Shown: positions 37,024 to 49,005 of the stretch, piece after piece
Numbering within the stretch: position 1 is the stretch's first letter
Layout of the letters: each line of letters starts with the position of its first letter
From: Brachionus rotundiformis
Lineage: Eukaryota > Rotifera > Eurotatoria > Ploima > Brachionidae
Direction of reading: 5' to 3'
Assembly: GCA_016802295.1 (NCBI GenBank)
Contig: JAESIW010000207.1
Coordinates: 1,846,740 to 1,910,739 of the forward strand
DNA length: 64,000 nt
The notes under the pieces: generated by a model
The model's input: only the letters and a program-made list of their open reading frames with translations
The model's database searches: none
Told to the model about the DNA's origin: nothing
Translations under genes and position numbers: made by a program

Positions 37024-37656
37024 ATGCTGCCTAAAAACCAGGCTAAAAAGAAGTTTAACCAAACTAATTTTTTTAATAATAGCTTTCGTCCATTTAGTTC
37101 CAACTTTAACAATAACCAAGTTCGGAATGAGCTGACAATCAATGTGACCAAGAATGAACCACGCTTAGTCATAGTCAATCAGCCGAAAGCTCACCACAGT
37201 TTTCACTCGCAGCACCACTTTCACACACAATCCAGACCTCAACAGATCCATAATCAAAAATTTACCAAACAAAACCACCCGAAAAGCTACAATCGCTATA
37301 AATTTTTCAACAATCAAGTCAACAAGCTCAAAGCGCCGTACAACACCACTCAATACCTCATGTACGACTACTCGAAGCGACGTGGACCTCTCAAAGACCA
37401 GCAGTGTCCCGACGAACAGCAGCAATTCGCCAATGATTGGAATCTGGCTTTGAATCAGAGCGAGAATGAAGAAGAGGGTAAATTTTTGGTTTGTAGAAAA
37501 AGAAATGAGCATGAGGAGCCGATGGAGCATGATGGTCAACCGGACCAAAATGGTCATGCAAATAGTTGCCAGTTGAATGGATTAAAAAAATCGCTTAGCG
37601 ATTTAGATCTTACCAGTGATCATGAGTTGAGCAATTTTTTTTCAACTTCCATATAA
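37024..37656 (+). CDS. HEXIM-like PYNT-motif protein, copy B
   Basis: A paralogue of the gene at 33338, 210 residues from the first in-frame ATG; the frame reaches a TTG at 37012. It shares the block KLKAPYNTTQYLMYDYSKRR (PYNT at residues 105-108), the adjoining GPLKDQQCPDEQQQFANDWN, and the C-terminal tail LKKSLSDLDLT...FSTSI. The N-terminus is Asn/Gln/His-rich (HSFHSQHHFHTQS) and differs from copy A. The middle carries an acidic insert (ENEEEGK, NEHEEPMEHD), closer to the acidic stretch that follows PYNT in HEXIM proteins. Codons in the shared block are more GC-rich than in copy A, so the duplication is old or the copies have different expression histories. The family assignment rests on the PYNT motif. 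Confidence 0.65.
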   Translation: MLPKNQAKKKFNQTNFFNNSFRPFSSNFNNNQVRNELTINVTKNEPRLVIVNQPKAHHSFHSQHHFHTQSRPQQIHNQKFTKQNHPKSYNRYKFFNNQVNKLKAPYNTTQYLMYDYSKRRGPLKDQQCPDEQQQFANDWNLALNQSENEEEGKFLVCRKRNEHEEPMEHDGQPDQNGHANSCQLNGLKKSLSDLDLTSDHELSNFFSTSI

Positions 37657-38765
37657 GTTTTATTAAATTTTTAATAACTTGTAAAATAATGTTAAATAGA
37701 AAAGAAATGTTCCGATTTTATTAATCCTTTTACCGATTTTTTTACCAACTCGGCTCTTCTACATGACTTTTTTTAAATCTTTTACGGTTGATTTGTAAAA
37801 CTCGTTTTATTAAGAGTTAAACTTGGTCATGTAAAAAATAAATATTTTTTATTATTTTTGTTATTTTTTTTCTCGTCGGGGGTAAATTTAAGACTTATTT
37901 ATAGATTTGAAAATATTTCGAATAAAAAAGTTTATTTTTTTTGCTCGTTTTTTCAGCTCTTAATTAATTTTTTTAAAATAAATTTTCAAAAAATAACAAT
38001 TATTTTGCTGCTTATGCTTATGATTGAAAATTTTTATCCAAAGATAAAACAAATTAATTAAATAGGTTAAATAAGTTATATTGACTCTTGTTGTTTTTAA
38101 GAAATCACTTTATTCTAATAATTTTAGATGTCTTGATGCTACAATTTTAAAGTTTATTTAAGCATTTTCTGGCATTAATTCTTGCCAGAGTTTGGTCATA
38201 GATTTTTAAAAAAACATCTTTATTTCTCTCTATCTCTCATAAAAATTATATTTTTCACTATCACTAATATCACAATTTTTCTGTACCTGATTTGGATTCG
38301 TTTTTGATGATCTTAATATAATTTTTAATTTTTTGGCTATAAATATGTATCATTTTTGTTTCTAGATTCTGCGCTTTTTCAAAGATAATTTTTCAAAAAT
38401 TTAAAATAATCCAGTTCGCACACCTTTTAACAACTTTAAATGATAATTTTTTAAGTACCAATAAAACAATCAAGCATCATTAAATATATATTTGAGAATA
38501 AAAATAATTTAAAATAAGAATTTATTTGATTATTAATGATTTTAGGACCAAGAAATATTTCTTTGTTAAAATCAGTTATACAGAAATAGCAACTTAAATA
38601 CAATTTTTGTTTATCTTTAATATAATAGATTTTATATATTAATTAGAAAAAATTAATAAAAAACATTGCCTTAATTACCGGTTAAATTTGCATCATTTTA
38701 TTAATTTTTGCATTATATACTAAAAATATGAATAATTTTTTTTGAATTTGAATTTTGAGTTAAAA
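37657..38765. other. AT-rich intergenic region
   Basis: No supported gene. A plus-strand open stretch at 37858-38061 is Phe/Ile/Leu low-complexity with no start context and is not called. No structured RNA or repeat was recognised. Confidence 0.4.
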
Positions 38766-41531
38766 ATGGAAGTGATAAACAATCCAGACCAAAACTCAAA
38801 TCCAAATGTGACCAAGACAAATGAAAAAATGGAAAATTATAAGGAAAATTTATTTTTAAAGTTAGCTGAATACGGCGATTCCAATATTGACAAATGCTTG
38901 TCCCAAGTTCTTTTTATTCAAGCCATGTTCAAGCAAGACCTAAGTGTTCTGATAAAACTTTTCGATTTTTGTCTTGTCAAAGATCAGATTAAAATGTCTG
39001 CTGATATCTTGTTCAATCATATCTTAAAAAATTTTAATTTAAATCAAGTTTATGAGTTTGACCATCATTTGAATAAATTTTGCCTAATGATTTTAAAAAA
39101 TTCGCGCATAAAAAAGTCACCTGTTTCTCAAGCCCTCATCGACAAACTTGGCATCGAGGACGAAATTTTTTACCAATTGTTCCAAAGTTTGGACACCAAT
39201 CTTCAAGAACTACTAGTCGTAAAAATATTGGACAAATATCGGCACAATTTTAACAAGTATGTTAAGCTTTTCATCGAATCGGACAAAAAGTCCACGCCAG
39301 TCCAACCATCTCAACAGCATACTGAGCTAAAGGACTTTTACATAAATTTCGCTCACACATACCAATATCTTTATCTTATAAAAGACATTTTGTTTATCTA
39401 TAAAAAATTTGCTCAAGAATACGGTTTGTATTTGATAGATACCTTTCTAAATATTGAAAAGCATATGCATACATTCTTGGTGCAGAACGCAGTCCAGTTT
39501 AAACTAGACCCGTCACTGATTAGTATAGAAAGGCGTTCACTAAATTTGATCCGTCGTTTTTGTGTCCTGGATTTAATACATGACTTTTCGGTTCTTATCG
39601 ACAAATTGGACAATAGGCATTGCTACAGATGGATAGAAAAATGTCTGGAATTCTTTACCAAGTACTCAATTTGTTCAACCAGAGTCTCTATCGAATCAAA
39701 TATAGAAGATAGATCAGATACAATTAATATTCACTATTCTTCCATTAAACTTTTAGATGTAAATAAATTTTAAAATGAGATTTTGTTTAGTTTTAATTTT
39801 AAGGATTCAGAAATATTGGTAAACGATTCAACTGAGTCAAATGAAAAATTTAAGCATGACACTATTGAAGAAATAAAAGAAAAATTAAAAGATATGATTG
39901 AATTTAGGTTTGAGAGTGTAAACAATGAATTAACACCATATTCTAGTGTGTACAAATTGCTGGATGAAATTGGCAAAAAATTGGAATGGCCAACTGTACC
40001 AGAAACACACCAGCATATTCAGGATAAGATGGCTTTTCTGTTTGCCATAAAACAAAAACCTGACAAACAAGTATCAATATCCGCGTTGAATAAACAAATT
40101 TCATTCTATGGTCTGACATTTTTTTTCAATAATTTGACCGAATTTCAGGCATGTAACAAAAATCTTTTTAATGATCAGTTAATGCTTGTTCCCGGATACA
40201 AATGGGAAGATCAGTGTAACCAGCATTTTAAAGCCAATTTAGTCATTGAAAAGTGCATTTCTAATATAATTTTTTGCGTAAAAATTTGGCAAAAATTTAA
40301 CCAACATAAAGAGTATTATACAATTGTGACCAAATGTTTGAGCAACAGTAAATTGGATAGTTTAACCTGCTACAAGAATTTTTTGGCTGATTATTACTCT
40401 AGTTTTCAGCTAGGAATAAATCAACCTAGTCAAAATTCCAACTACAATTGGACTAATTTGGCAAATCTCAGTATTAAACAAAAAATTTCAGTAATTTCGT
40501 ATCTGTTTAAGAAAGAAGACACTTCTTTTAAGGTAAATTATTATTTTTGAAATATTTAAATTTTAATTAAACTGCTTTTTTAGCTTGCTAAATTTTCAAA
40601 TAATATAAAACAAAGGTTTATCTATTAAGATATATACTAGATATATTAATAATATATTAGAAAGATTATTAAAAAACAACAATTTTTTTTTAAACTTAAT
40701 TTTGTTTTAGTTTAAGAAAAATTTCACAATAGTCCGATGTGTTTTAATTTTTAAATTAAAAAGCTATATGAGTTATTTTTTAAATTCTAAAATAAATAGC
40801 TTAGATAATTATTCAAAACTAAACAATAAAAAAAAACTGACTAAAAGATATGTCAATTAATCTTCAGATTTCTCTTTATTTAATTCTATTAATAATTTTA
40901 TTTTTAGACTTTTTTTGATGAAATAGCTGAAATATTAAAATATTTAAAGCTAAATGAAATAAGTAAAAGTGGTGTCTTTGCTCCAATAATTTTGAGCAAG
41001 AATTTTTTTTACCTTATTGAATTGAATTGTAAAAATTTTCTTCAATATGTGTGTGGATTAATTGTGGAAAAGTTGTGGAACTTGGTTGATTCAAAGCGAA
41101 TGTCATCCACTGCATTGCTTAAACATGACCAATATTTGCTTGTTTTACTTATAATTGTTCAATATAGTGGAAACTCTAAGTTGAAAGATTTTTTAATTAA
41201 AACGATTCAGTCTAAACAATCGCTTGATTTTAAGGAATTTTTTGATTATATTTTTGGTAATGAGATTAATTCCAATTTTTTATTACTACTTTAAATTTTT
41301 TAAGACGTGTCTATATTGCAGGACGTATTGGTAATTATAAATCAAAGTGATAAAGCAACGCTAAATGATAAATTTAAACTTGGTCAAGATGATTCCAATT
41401 TAAATGATAAATTCCTTTTACAAATTAACACTCATTTAAATCCTGATCAAGTGAATGATAAATTTTTGGACTTTTTTTCAACTAATATCACAATATTACA
41501 GGAAATATTCGACAAAATATCCAGTATTTAA
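38766..41531 (+). CDS. INTS10: Integrator complex subunit 10-like protein
   Basis: Four inferred exons (38766-39758, 39804-40532, 40908-41256, 41305-41531) give about 765 residues; human INTS10 has 710. The ATG at 38766 is used because the frame upstream starts only at TTG. The protein is helical throughout with no motif-type active site. Weak but collinear similarity to INTS10 is visible: RRFCVLDLIHDF (human RKLFVCDVLPLI); VYKLLDEIGKKLEWP (LFKILNVVGMRCEWQ); and near the C-terminus the DQYLLVLLIIVQY block followed by FKEFFDYIF-DVSILQD (human YENFFNYVTNIDMLEE). Integrator cleaves snRNA 3' ends and attenuates transcription; INTS10 belongs to its INTS10-13-14-15 module. Two introns are very short (45 and 48 nt). 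The identification is moderate. Confidence 0.6.
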
Positions 41532-41700
41532 AATAGTTAAAACTGATATTGAATTTTTATTTTTTATTTAAAAATATAATTTTGAATATTTTATTTTCTT
41601 ATTCATTTGATGAATAAATAATAATAGACTAAAATTTTTGTAAATGATTTATTTTAAAATAACTTTGAAGTTCTTGATGACTAAATGAATAATTATTAAA

Positions 41701-42427
41701 TTAATTTGGCTGAGGTGTTGTTCTTAGATAGTTTTTTTGACTAGGCACTTCAATTATATTGTGGCCTTTAGGAAACAATTTATCAGCTTCTTCTTCTTTA
41801 ACACTTGGTTGAATCATACAATCTTCACCATTTTTCCAATCAACAGGAGTTGCCACTTTGTGCTTGTCACACAATTGCAGTGAATCAACAACTCTTAAAA
41901 TTTCACTAACAAATCATTTTAGAAAGAGCTGAACATTTTTGAAAATTATTTTAAGATACTAACTCAAAATTTCGACCAGTCGTTGCCGGATACAGAAATG
42001 ACAATTTCAGCTTTTTATCTGGTCCAATGATAAAAACAGCCCTAGCTGTTAAGGGTATGCCAGCTGGATCTTTTTCGTCTGGGTCAATCATCTTTAATTT
42101 TTCAGCCAAGTGTCTAGTTTTGTCATCAATAATAGGGAATGGAAATTTTTTGGAAGTGTCAAGCTTGCCATAGCACTGGATATCTTTGATCCAGTCGTTA
42201 TGCATTGAGACATCATTGCAAGACAGCGCAATTAACTTGACTTTTCGCTTGGCGAATTCGTCGGCCAGTTGGGCCGCTCGCGCCAACTCTGTTGTGCAAA
42301 CAGGAGTAAAATCATGCGGGTGGCTGAATAAAATGCACCACGAGTCACCAATGAATTCGTGGAAATTAATCTGACCTTCGTTAGTGACTGCGTCAAAATT
42401 TGGGAAAATATGTCCAAGTAAAACCAT
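41701..42427 (-). CDS. PRDX6: 1-Cys peroxiredoxin (PRDX6)
   Basis: Two exons (42427-41964, 41905-41701) give 222 residues; human PRDX6 has 224. PRDX6 reduces peroxides with one catalytic Cys. Here it is Cys44 in the canonical FSHPHDFTPVCTTE. Further hallmarks are FPFPIIDDKTR, GPDKKLKLSFLYPATTGRN, and the C-terminal domain VATPVDWKNG...LFPKG...YLRTTPQP. In mammals the GDSWG motif with an upstream His gives a phospholipase A2 activity. Here it is GDSWC (Ser29, Cys31) with His23 kept, so the final glycine of the lipase motif is changed. The gene is divergent from PARP1, and the 537-nt gap probably holds both promoters. Confidence 0.95.
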
Positions 42428-42964
42428 CTAACAAAATTTTTCAAAAGTTTTTTTATTAGTTTAAAAATAAAATTTGAAATTAAAATTAATTTTTAGAAAA
42501 CAAAAATTTCAGGACAATCTAAAAATTTGAACATATTTGAATATACTAGATCAAAAACATCATATAATGGTATTAGTAAGCGCTTTATGAATTTATTTAT
42601 GAAATTATTTTACATAACAATTTTAAATATTTTTAAAAAATTAAAATTTTAACTGTAAAGCATTTTTTTTTGATAAAGTATTCACTTTTGTAAAGATAAC
42701 TATAATTAAAAGTATTTCAAATAATAAATAAAAATTAAATAGCAAAAATTAATTTTGTTTTGATTATTATTTAATAAATTTTTTTCATGAAAATTAATTT
42801 TTTATTTGTTCTTTTTTGTTCAAAAATAAATCGAAACTTAGAAACTGTCATGTGATAATAAAATTATAATTTTTTCTTAGCTTGTTAAAACATGAAAACA
42901 AAATCAAAAGATATAAATTTGATGGAATTTTTTGGTGAAAAAATAATAATTCTCTGTGTCAAAA
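42428..42964. other. Shared upstream region of PRDX6 and PARP1
   Basis: AT-rich 537 nt between two divergent genes, so it should hold both promoters. No specific binding-site motif could be identified with confidence in this base composition. Confidence 0.4.
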
Positions 42965-45900
42965 ATGTCTGATAAACCAGATTTCGCTTGTGAATATGCC
43001 AAAAGTGACCGTTCGGGATGTAAACTGTGCAGGACAAATATTAGTATGTCCTCTCTACGAATGGCCATTTATGTTCAGGTACCAAGATAAATAAATTTAA
43101 AATTGTAATTAATATCTGTTAATGAAGAGTCCATTTTTTGATGGAAAAGTAAAATTAGATAAAAATTTTTTCCTTTATTTCTACAAATTAAAAGATGGCA
43201 AATTGGTACCATTTTAATTGTTTTTGGAAAAAAGCAAAACCCTTAGACACAACATTTATTAAGGGATTTGACAATTTAAGGTTATTTAGAATAATAATCA
43301 ATTTGTGTTTTGATTTTTTAAAATTATCTTAGGTGGCAGGATCAGCAAAAAATAAAGAAAAAAATGGGACTGGAAACAAATGATGAACTAATGGAAGAGG
43401 AAGAGAAAAGTACTGATATTGATCAGTTTTCAATTGAATATTCAAAATCAAATCGAAGTAAATGCAAAAAATGTTCTACTAGAATAGATAAAGTATTAAG
43501 AGATTAATTTTTGTTGTTTAATTTTTAATAACCTATTCTAGGATTCGGTCAGATTAGGTGTAAAAGGCAATGGAACTGCAGACGGGTATTATCATTTAGA
43601 TTGCTTTGCCGAGGCTAAAACTGAACTAGGATTTAATTTCAAAATAGAAGAGTATTAATAAAAAAAAAATTTTAAATTTTTAATAATTTTAATTAGTGTT
43701 AATGGTTATGACGGTTTAAATGAAGACGATAAAAAAAATGCCTTACAGTTAATTAAACCAAATGAACAAAAACGAAAGATCAAAGAAGAGCCTGATGATT
43801 CTAAAGCTAAAAAAATTAAAAATGAAGAAAATGATCTTGAAAAACAATTAAAAGTATTTAAATTTTAAATTAAATATTATTAATTAATTTATTTTTTTAT
43901 TGATCTAGATTCAATCTGAGAAGTTTTGGAAAATGCGCGACTTGTTGAACAAAGAGGTGTCGAATGATTTACTCAAAGAAATAATTTTGAAAAATTCTCA
44001 AAAAATCATTAAGGGAGGAAGAGATGATGTAATTAAATAAAATATATATTTTATCAATTATTTATTTATGATTATTTATTTATAAGCTATTGATATTTGT
44101 GACCGATATAATGATATTTGGTCCTTTAGAGCCATGTCCTGAATGCAAAAATGGACAATTGGTGTTAAGAGGTACAGCTTATCATTGTACTGGTAATATT
44201 ACTGAATGGACAAATTGTGGATATCGAACTCAAGATCCAAAACGAAGAGAAACCTTCAGTTTGGACAGCGAGCTCAAAAAAGAGTTTACTTGCTTTAAAA
44301 ATTTTAAATTTCAGTCTGGTAAAAGATTGTTTGCCAAATCTTTAAAACAAATTGAAGAAGAAAAAGAAGATAAACTTAAGATATCAAATGAATCCAGACT
44401 AAATCTTAAACTAACAAATATAAGCTTTTCTTCAATAGGAAAATTAAGTGTAAAAAATGCAGATATAAAGCTTATTATAGAGCGCTACGGTGGTATATTT
44501 AGCTCGACTTTAGATGAGTATACAGTGGCGGTAATTTCGACCGCGGAAGAAATTGAGAAAAAGAATAAAAAAATGAGAGATTGTGAATCTTATCAAATAA
44601 CAGTAGTGTCTGAAAATTTCCTCAAAGATATTCAAAACGATTCGAATACTAAAGAGACTTTGGACTTGATTAAAGATAATACCATTAGCTCATGGTCAAC
44701 TAATTTGTTTGATAAAATAAAAGCATGTAAAACATACAATGATACGAAAAAAAGTCAGGAAAAGACAGAAAAATTTTCAATCATAAAGTCTATTGGTGAT
44801 GGAAGTGGAAAGATAAAAATGAAAATAAAGGGTGGTGCAGTTGTTGATCCGGACACTAATCTGCAGGACGAGGCTCATGTTTTACTAGAGCAAAGTACAA
44901 AAGATCCTTATTCAGTTGTACTTGGATTAGTTGATATAAGTAGAGGAACTAATTCGTATTATAAGATGCAACTGATTGAACATGATAAAAGATCCACATT
45001 TTATCTGTTTCGAGCATGGGGAAGGGTTGGAACTACAATTGGAGGAAACAAGCTGGAATATTTTCTAAACAAAAATGATGCAATAGATTATTTTTGTTCT
45101 TTGTACCTTGACAAAACAGGAAATAGCTGGGCTAGTCGCAAATATTCATCCAAACAACCCAACAAGTTTTATCCTCTTGAGATGGACTATGGAAATGTAA
45201 TTAGATCTAATGTTAAGTGTTAATTGTATTTTTTGTCTTGTTTAGGATGAAGGTGATGATGTAAAATCAAAGCTCTCTGACCAGAATTATGTGTCAAGTT
45301 CAAAGCTTGCTTTGCCAATACAGAATTTAATAAAGCTTATGTTTGATATTGAAACCATGAAGCAGCAAATGAAAGAATTTGAAGTTTATTTGAAAATTAT
45401 CTATTTATAAAATAAAATTTCTAATTTGATTAATTTACAGATTGATTTAAATAAAATGCCTTTGGGAAAGATTTCATCTAATCAAATAAAACAGGCATTT
45501 AAAATTTTAAATGAACTAAATCGGGTATTTTTTACTTAATTTTATTAAATTTTTATAAATTAAACTTTAAAATGAAGTTAAAAAAATTAAAATTACTATT
45601 TTTCTATATTATTTAGCTCATTGATCAAAAGTCGTCAGAGATGCATATTTTGGATGCCAGTAACAGATTCTACACTCTAATACCACATGATTTTGGCATG
45701 AAAAAACCAACACTATTGAACGATCAATCACTTATCAAAGTATAAATTTATAAATAAATAAAAATTATACATCTTTAATAAAAATATTTTTAATTTCTTA
45801 GACTAAAACAGAAATGCTAAACAATCTATTAGAAATCGAAATAGCTTATAATATACTCAAGACAGATTCAAATTCTGGCCAAGATCCAATAGATATGCAT

Positions 45901-46615
45901 TATGAAAAGCTCAAATGTCAAATGGAAGTTGTTGAAAAAGACAGTGATGAGTTTTCTTTGATTTTAAAATATGTTCAAAATACACATGCTGCTACTCATT
46001 TTTCTTATACCTTAAGTGTTGAGGATGTGTTTAAAATTGTCCGTGAAGGCGAAGAATCCAAATATGAAAAGTTTAAGTCACTAAAAAACAAAAAGTTGCT
46101 ATGGCATGGATCACGTTTGACAAATTTTGCCGGAATTTTGTCACAGGGTTTGAGAATAGCTCCACCTGAAGCACCATGCACCGGTTATATGGTAAACAAG
46201 CAAATTAATTAAAAAATTACTCATTTAATAAAAAAATAATTTTAAGTTTGGTAAAGGTGTATATTTTGCTGATATGGTAAGTAAAAGCGCAAATTATTGT
46301 TTCACAAGCACGTCCAATCCGACAGGTTTGATGCTTTTGTGTGAGGTAGCTTTGGGAGACATGTATGAACGAACACATTCGGAATATGTAACCACACTGC
46401 CAAGAGGAAAAAATAGCACTAAAGGATGTGGTCGAACTGCACCATCTCAAGATGAAGTACATGTAATGGATGATGGAGTTGAAGTTCCATTAGGCAAAGG
46501 AGTTGATTCCGGAGTTAAAGGATCATCATTGCTGTATAATGAATTCATAGTTTATGATGTTAATCAGATAAAAATGAGGTATTTATTAAGGGTAAAATTT
46601 AATTATAGATATTGA
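42965..46615 (+). CDS. PARP1: Poly(ADP-ribose) polymerase 1, complete
   Basis: PARP1 senses DNA breaks and makes poly(ADP-ribose) from NAD+ in the nucleus. Thirteen inferred exons are 42965-43078, 43128-43148, 43195-43280, 43333-43492, 43542-43651, 43697-43853, 43909-44028, 44087-45196, 45246-45383, 45441-45524, 45617-45739, 45802-46191 and 46247-46615. They give about 993 residues (human 1014). Domains in order: zinc finger 1 (CKLC...WYHFNC), zinc finger 2 (CKKC...YYHLDC), a Lys/Glu-rich NLS linker, the zinc-3/PADR1 domain (CPECKNGQL...CTGN), BRCT (about 370-460), WGR (FRAWGRVGTTIGGNK), the helical regulatory domain, and the ART domain. The catalytic His, Tyr and Glu are present in LLWHGSR, GVYFADM and LLYNEFIVYD. 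Exon 2 is a 21-nt micro-exon. Eleven of the twelve introns are 45-62 nt. The exon joins restore conserved sequence throughout. Confidence 0.97.
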
Positions 46616-46787
46616 ATAATCAAATTGTAAAAATTCAAAAAATTGCAAATTATTTATTTAGAAAAATACTTTAATCTTAATCCAAATAAATATAAACGAT
46701 ATAAGATATCTTTAATTCATAAATAAAGTTAATTGAAATAAAGACAATGTATATGATATAAAATATTATACTATGTTGATAAAAAAA

Positions 46788-48360
46788 TTAATATAAAATA
46801 ATCAGAGCAAAATTTAGTAAAAGAACAAGGTTAAATAGATAATAATTGAAGATTTGAATCGCTGAGTTAGAAGTGGTTGAATTCAATTTTATCGAAGTAT
46901 TTGTGAGTAAATAGGTAGAATTAATAAATGTTGAGTTTTGGACAAAATAATTAGTTGTAGTCGAAGTATCAATTACAGTGACTGAAACAAAAGAAAAAAG
47001 TATCAATAAAAATAAAACTATAGTAGATTATAAAATTACTTGAAAAATCAGGATTAACTTCAAGAGTAAATCCTGATGCCAAAGCAGTCGACTGGAGATC
47101 GGACTCTTTGGACTTTAAATTGTCAAATATAGTATCAGCAAACTTGTCAATACTCTGTTTGTCTTCCAGATTAGTTCTCATTTCGACATTAACAAAAAAA
47201 AAATTTCCTTCGCTGATAATTAATTAAAAAATAAAATATATATTTAAAAAAATATTATTATATAAAAATAATTACATAGTTGAAAAGAGGAATGAATCTT
47301 GACCTGTAACATTTTTAATTTAAGCTTCTAGCGCAGGATATTCTTTCCCGTCAATGATTAAAACTCTTGAATTCGAACGACCAAGTTTAAATATCTTCTC
47401 AAGTATAATTTTTTTTTGAATGGGAAGAGAGGATATTGAAAAAGGACTTGTCTCATTAAATGATTGAGTTTCTTCTGTCAATGGTATTGATGAGCTTGTT
47501 ATTCCAATGATTTCAATAATATTTGAAGATGTTTCAGTTTGTGATGAGAATGTCTGTGCATCAGTATTCAGTGAACTTATTTCGGTAGCAAAAGGACTTG
47601 TCTCATTAAATGATTGAGTTTCTTCTGTCAATGGTATTGATGAGCTTGTTATTCCAATGATTTCAATAATATTTGAAGATGTTTCAGTTTGTGATATTGT
47701 GCTTTGATTTGCTAAGCTATTAATATCACTTACTTTGTTTCAAAGTTAATTTTATAAATAAATAATATTTTGTTTAATATTTTTTACCTGTATAATTTGA
47801 ATTCAATTCAAACGAATAACCAGAAAGCTCTGCTTCATTTTGAAGTGGCGCTAAATTTGATGCTAGATTATTGAAAATTACTAGACCTTTTTCAGTTCCA
47901 TTCAAATTTGATGAGGAAAATAATTTTATCTCAATATCGATATTAATATAGCCACAATTCCTAAAAGAAATAACTTTAAAAAGGACATTTGAAAAAAATT
48001 TTTTTACAATGAGCCGAAATATGAAGATGAATTTCCAGTTATATTTTTTAAATATGATTCTAATTTTAAGAGCTTAGTATTATTAAATAATTCAATTCTT
48101 AATGAAATAGGAGTAAGTTTAATAATATTCTTTATAAGAAATCTAATTTCGGTCTCGACTATTTCTGTTGTTACATCTGTATTCAGTGAACTTATATTGG
48201 TTGCAAGAAGACTTTTCTTTTTTTCTGAAAATCTGGAATTATTTAAATGTTGTTCTTTTGTGCTTTCCGAATATTTAATATTTGTGTTGTTATTTGTAAA
48301 TGATTGTTTTGTTTTTAGAAATACATTATAAAGTATTAAAATCGATATAAAAATTTTCAT
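46788..48360 (-). pseudogene. Ser/Thr-rich tail-anchored surface protein, copy 1, with internal stop
   Basis: Five inferred exons are 48360-48008, 47960-47788, 47732-47276, 47212-47040 and 46981-46788. Layout: a signal-peptide-like start (MKIFISILILYNVFL); a Ser/Thr/Asn-rich stretch; a module of about 110 residues split by an intron (SLRIELFNN...LKNITGNSS | GYINIDIEI...LSGYSFELNSN); a Ser/Thr repeat; a second copy of the module (NSRVLIIDGKEYPALEA | GNFFFVNVEMR...ASGFTLEVN); a Ser/Thr region with N-glycosylation sequons; and a C-terminal hydrophobic tail suited to GPI anchoring or a membrane segment. In exon 3 a TAA at 47322-47320 replaces the CAA of the intact paralogue, inside the second module. 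All downstream splice sites and frames remain intact, so the stop is recent, or it yields a shorter secreted form of about 312 aa. I do not recognise the family. Confidence 0.65.
47440..47695 (-). repeat. Tandem 150-nt repeat inside surface-protein copy 1
   Basis: Two copies of a 106-nt sequence at 47440-47545 and 47590-47695 read as identical and lie at a 150-nt period. They encode the Ser/Thr stretch EIIGITSSSIPLTEETQ and SFNETSPF. The 150-nt period is a multiple of three, so unit gain or loss keeps the frame. Confidence 0.85.
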
Positions 48361-48649
48361 TATCTTATTAGTTTTCTTGAATCTATATTGTATTCTATTT
48401 ATACTTTAATTTTCTTACATTTTAATATATTTTTAGAAAAATGATGAAATTTTTAATTTCACTTTTCAAATTTTCGATTGTTTTAGATTGTTCCATTGTA
48501 GCTATTCATCCATTGAATTTATTAATGCTTTTATTTTTGAAAAATTTTTTTCAGTCAATATTTTTTAATCTTTTATCAATTATATAATTTTTTTTAATTA
48601 ATTCGAAACTAATTTTCTTTTTTTTTCAATTCTTACAAGAAATGGCTTG

Positions 48650-48760
48650 TTAGTCACTCAAAAAATCCTTCAAATGTTTAATAATGGACAATTTATGCAG
48701 TGAAGGTTTCGTGATTGAGAGTTTAAAATATTGTATCAATATTTTTCAATTGTTAAGACC
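48650..48760 (+). pseudogene. Fragment of UBE2U coding sequence
   Basis: About 110 nt resembling 52050-52160 of the UBE2U gene: CAAATG-TT-AA--ATGGACAATTTA-GCAGTGAAGGTTTCG with indels that break the frame. The AT-rich sequence before it (48430-48640) also resembles the region upstream of UBE2U (51290-51480). It is a relic of a duplicated block lying directly upstream of surface-protein copy 1. Confidence 0.75.
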
Positions 48761-48761
48761 A

Positions 48762-49005
48762 AATTCAACAAGCTCATTACCAAGCTAGATTAGATTACCT
48801 AGATTGGCATGTAAATATCAGTTCTAGAGAAAAATTGCTTGTATGGATAAGCCAAGTAATCGATCAAGAGCACCAGAACATTTTTGTCCATACTTAAATG
48901 AATCGGACAGTGATAAAATCCATTTTACCAACTCTTTCGATGATTCATTTAACTTTTTACTTACGCTACCAGCTATCAATTTTCAACATACTCATACTTT
49001 TTAGT
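48762..49005 (+). pseudogene. Frameshifted copy of the small gene at 54024
   Basis: Homologous to 54060-54240 (AAGCTCATTACCAAGCTAGA onward) and almost identical where they align, but lacking the ATG start. It keeps about 65 nt that the 54-kb copy has lost, encoding PEHFCPYLNESDSDKIHFTN in the frame that leads into the shared SFNLLTLPAINF-like end. A one-base frame change separates this from the 5' part. Both copies therefore look like damaged remnants of one ancestral gene, with different lesions. Confidence 0.65.

Noticed and set aside
37858..38061. 67-codon plus-strand open frame
   Set aside because: Phe/Ile/Leu-rich low complexity without a convincing start; not distinguishable from chance.
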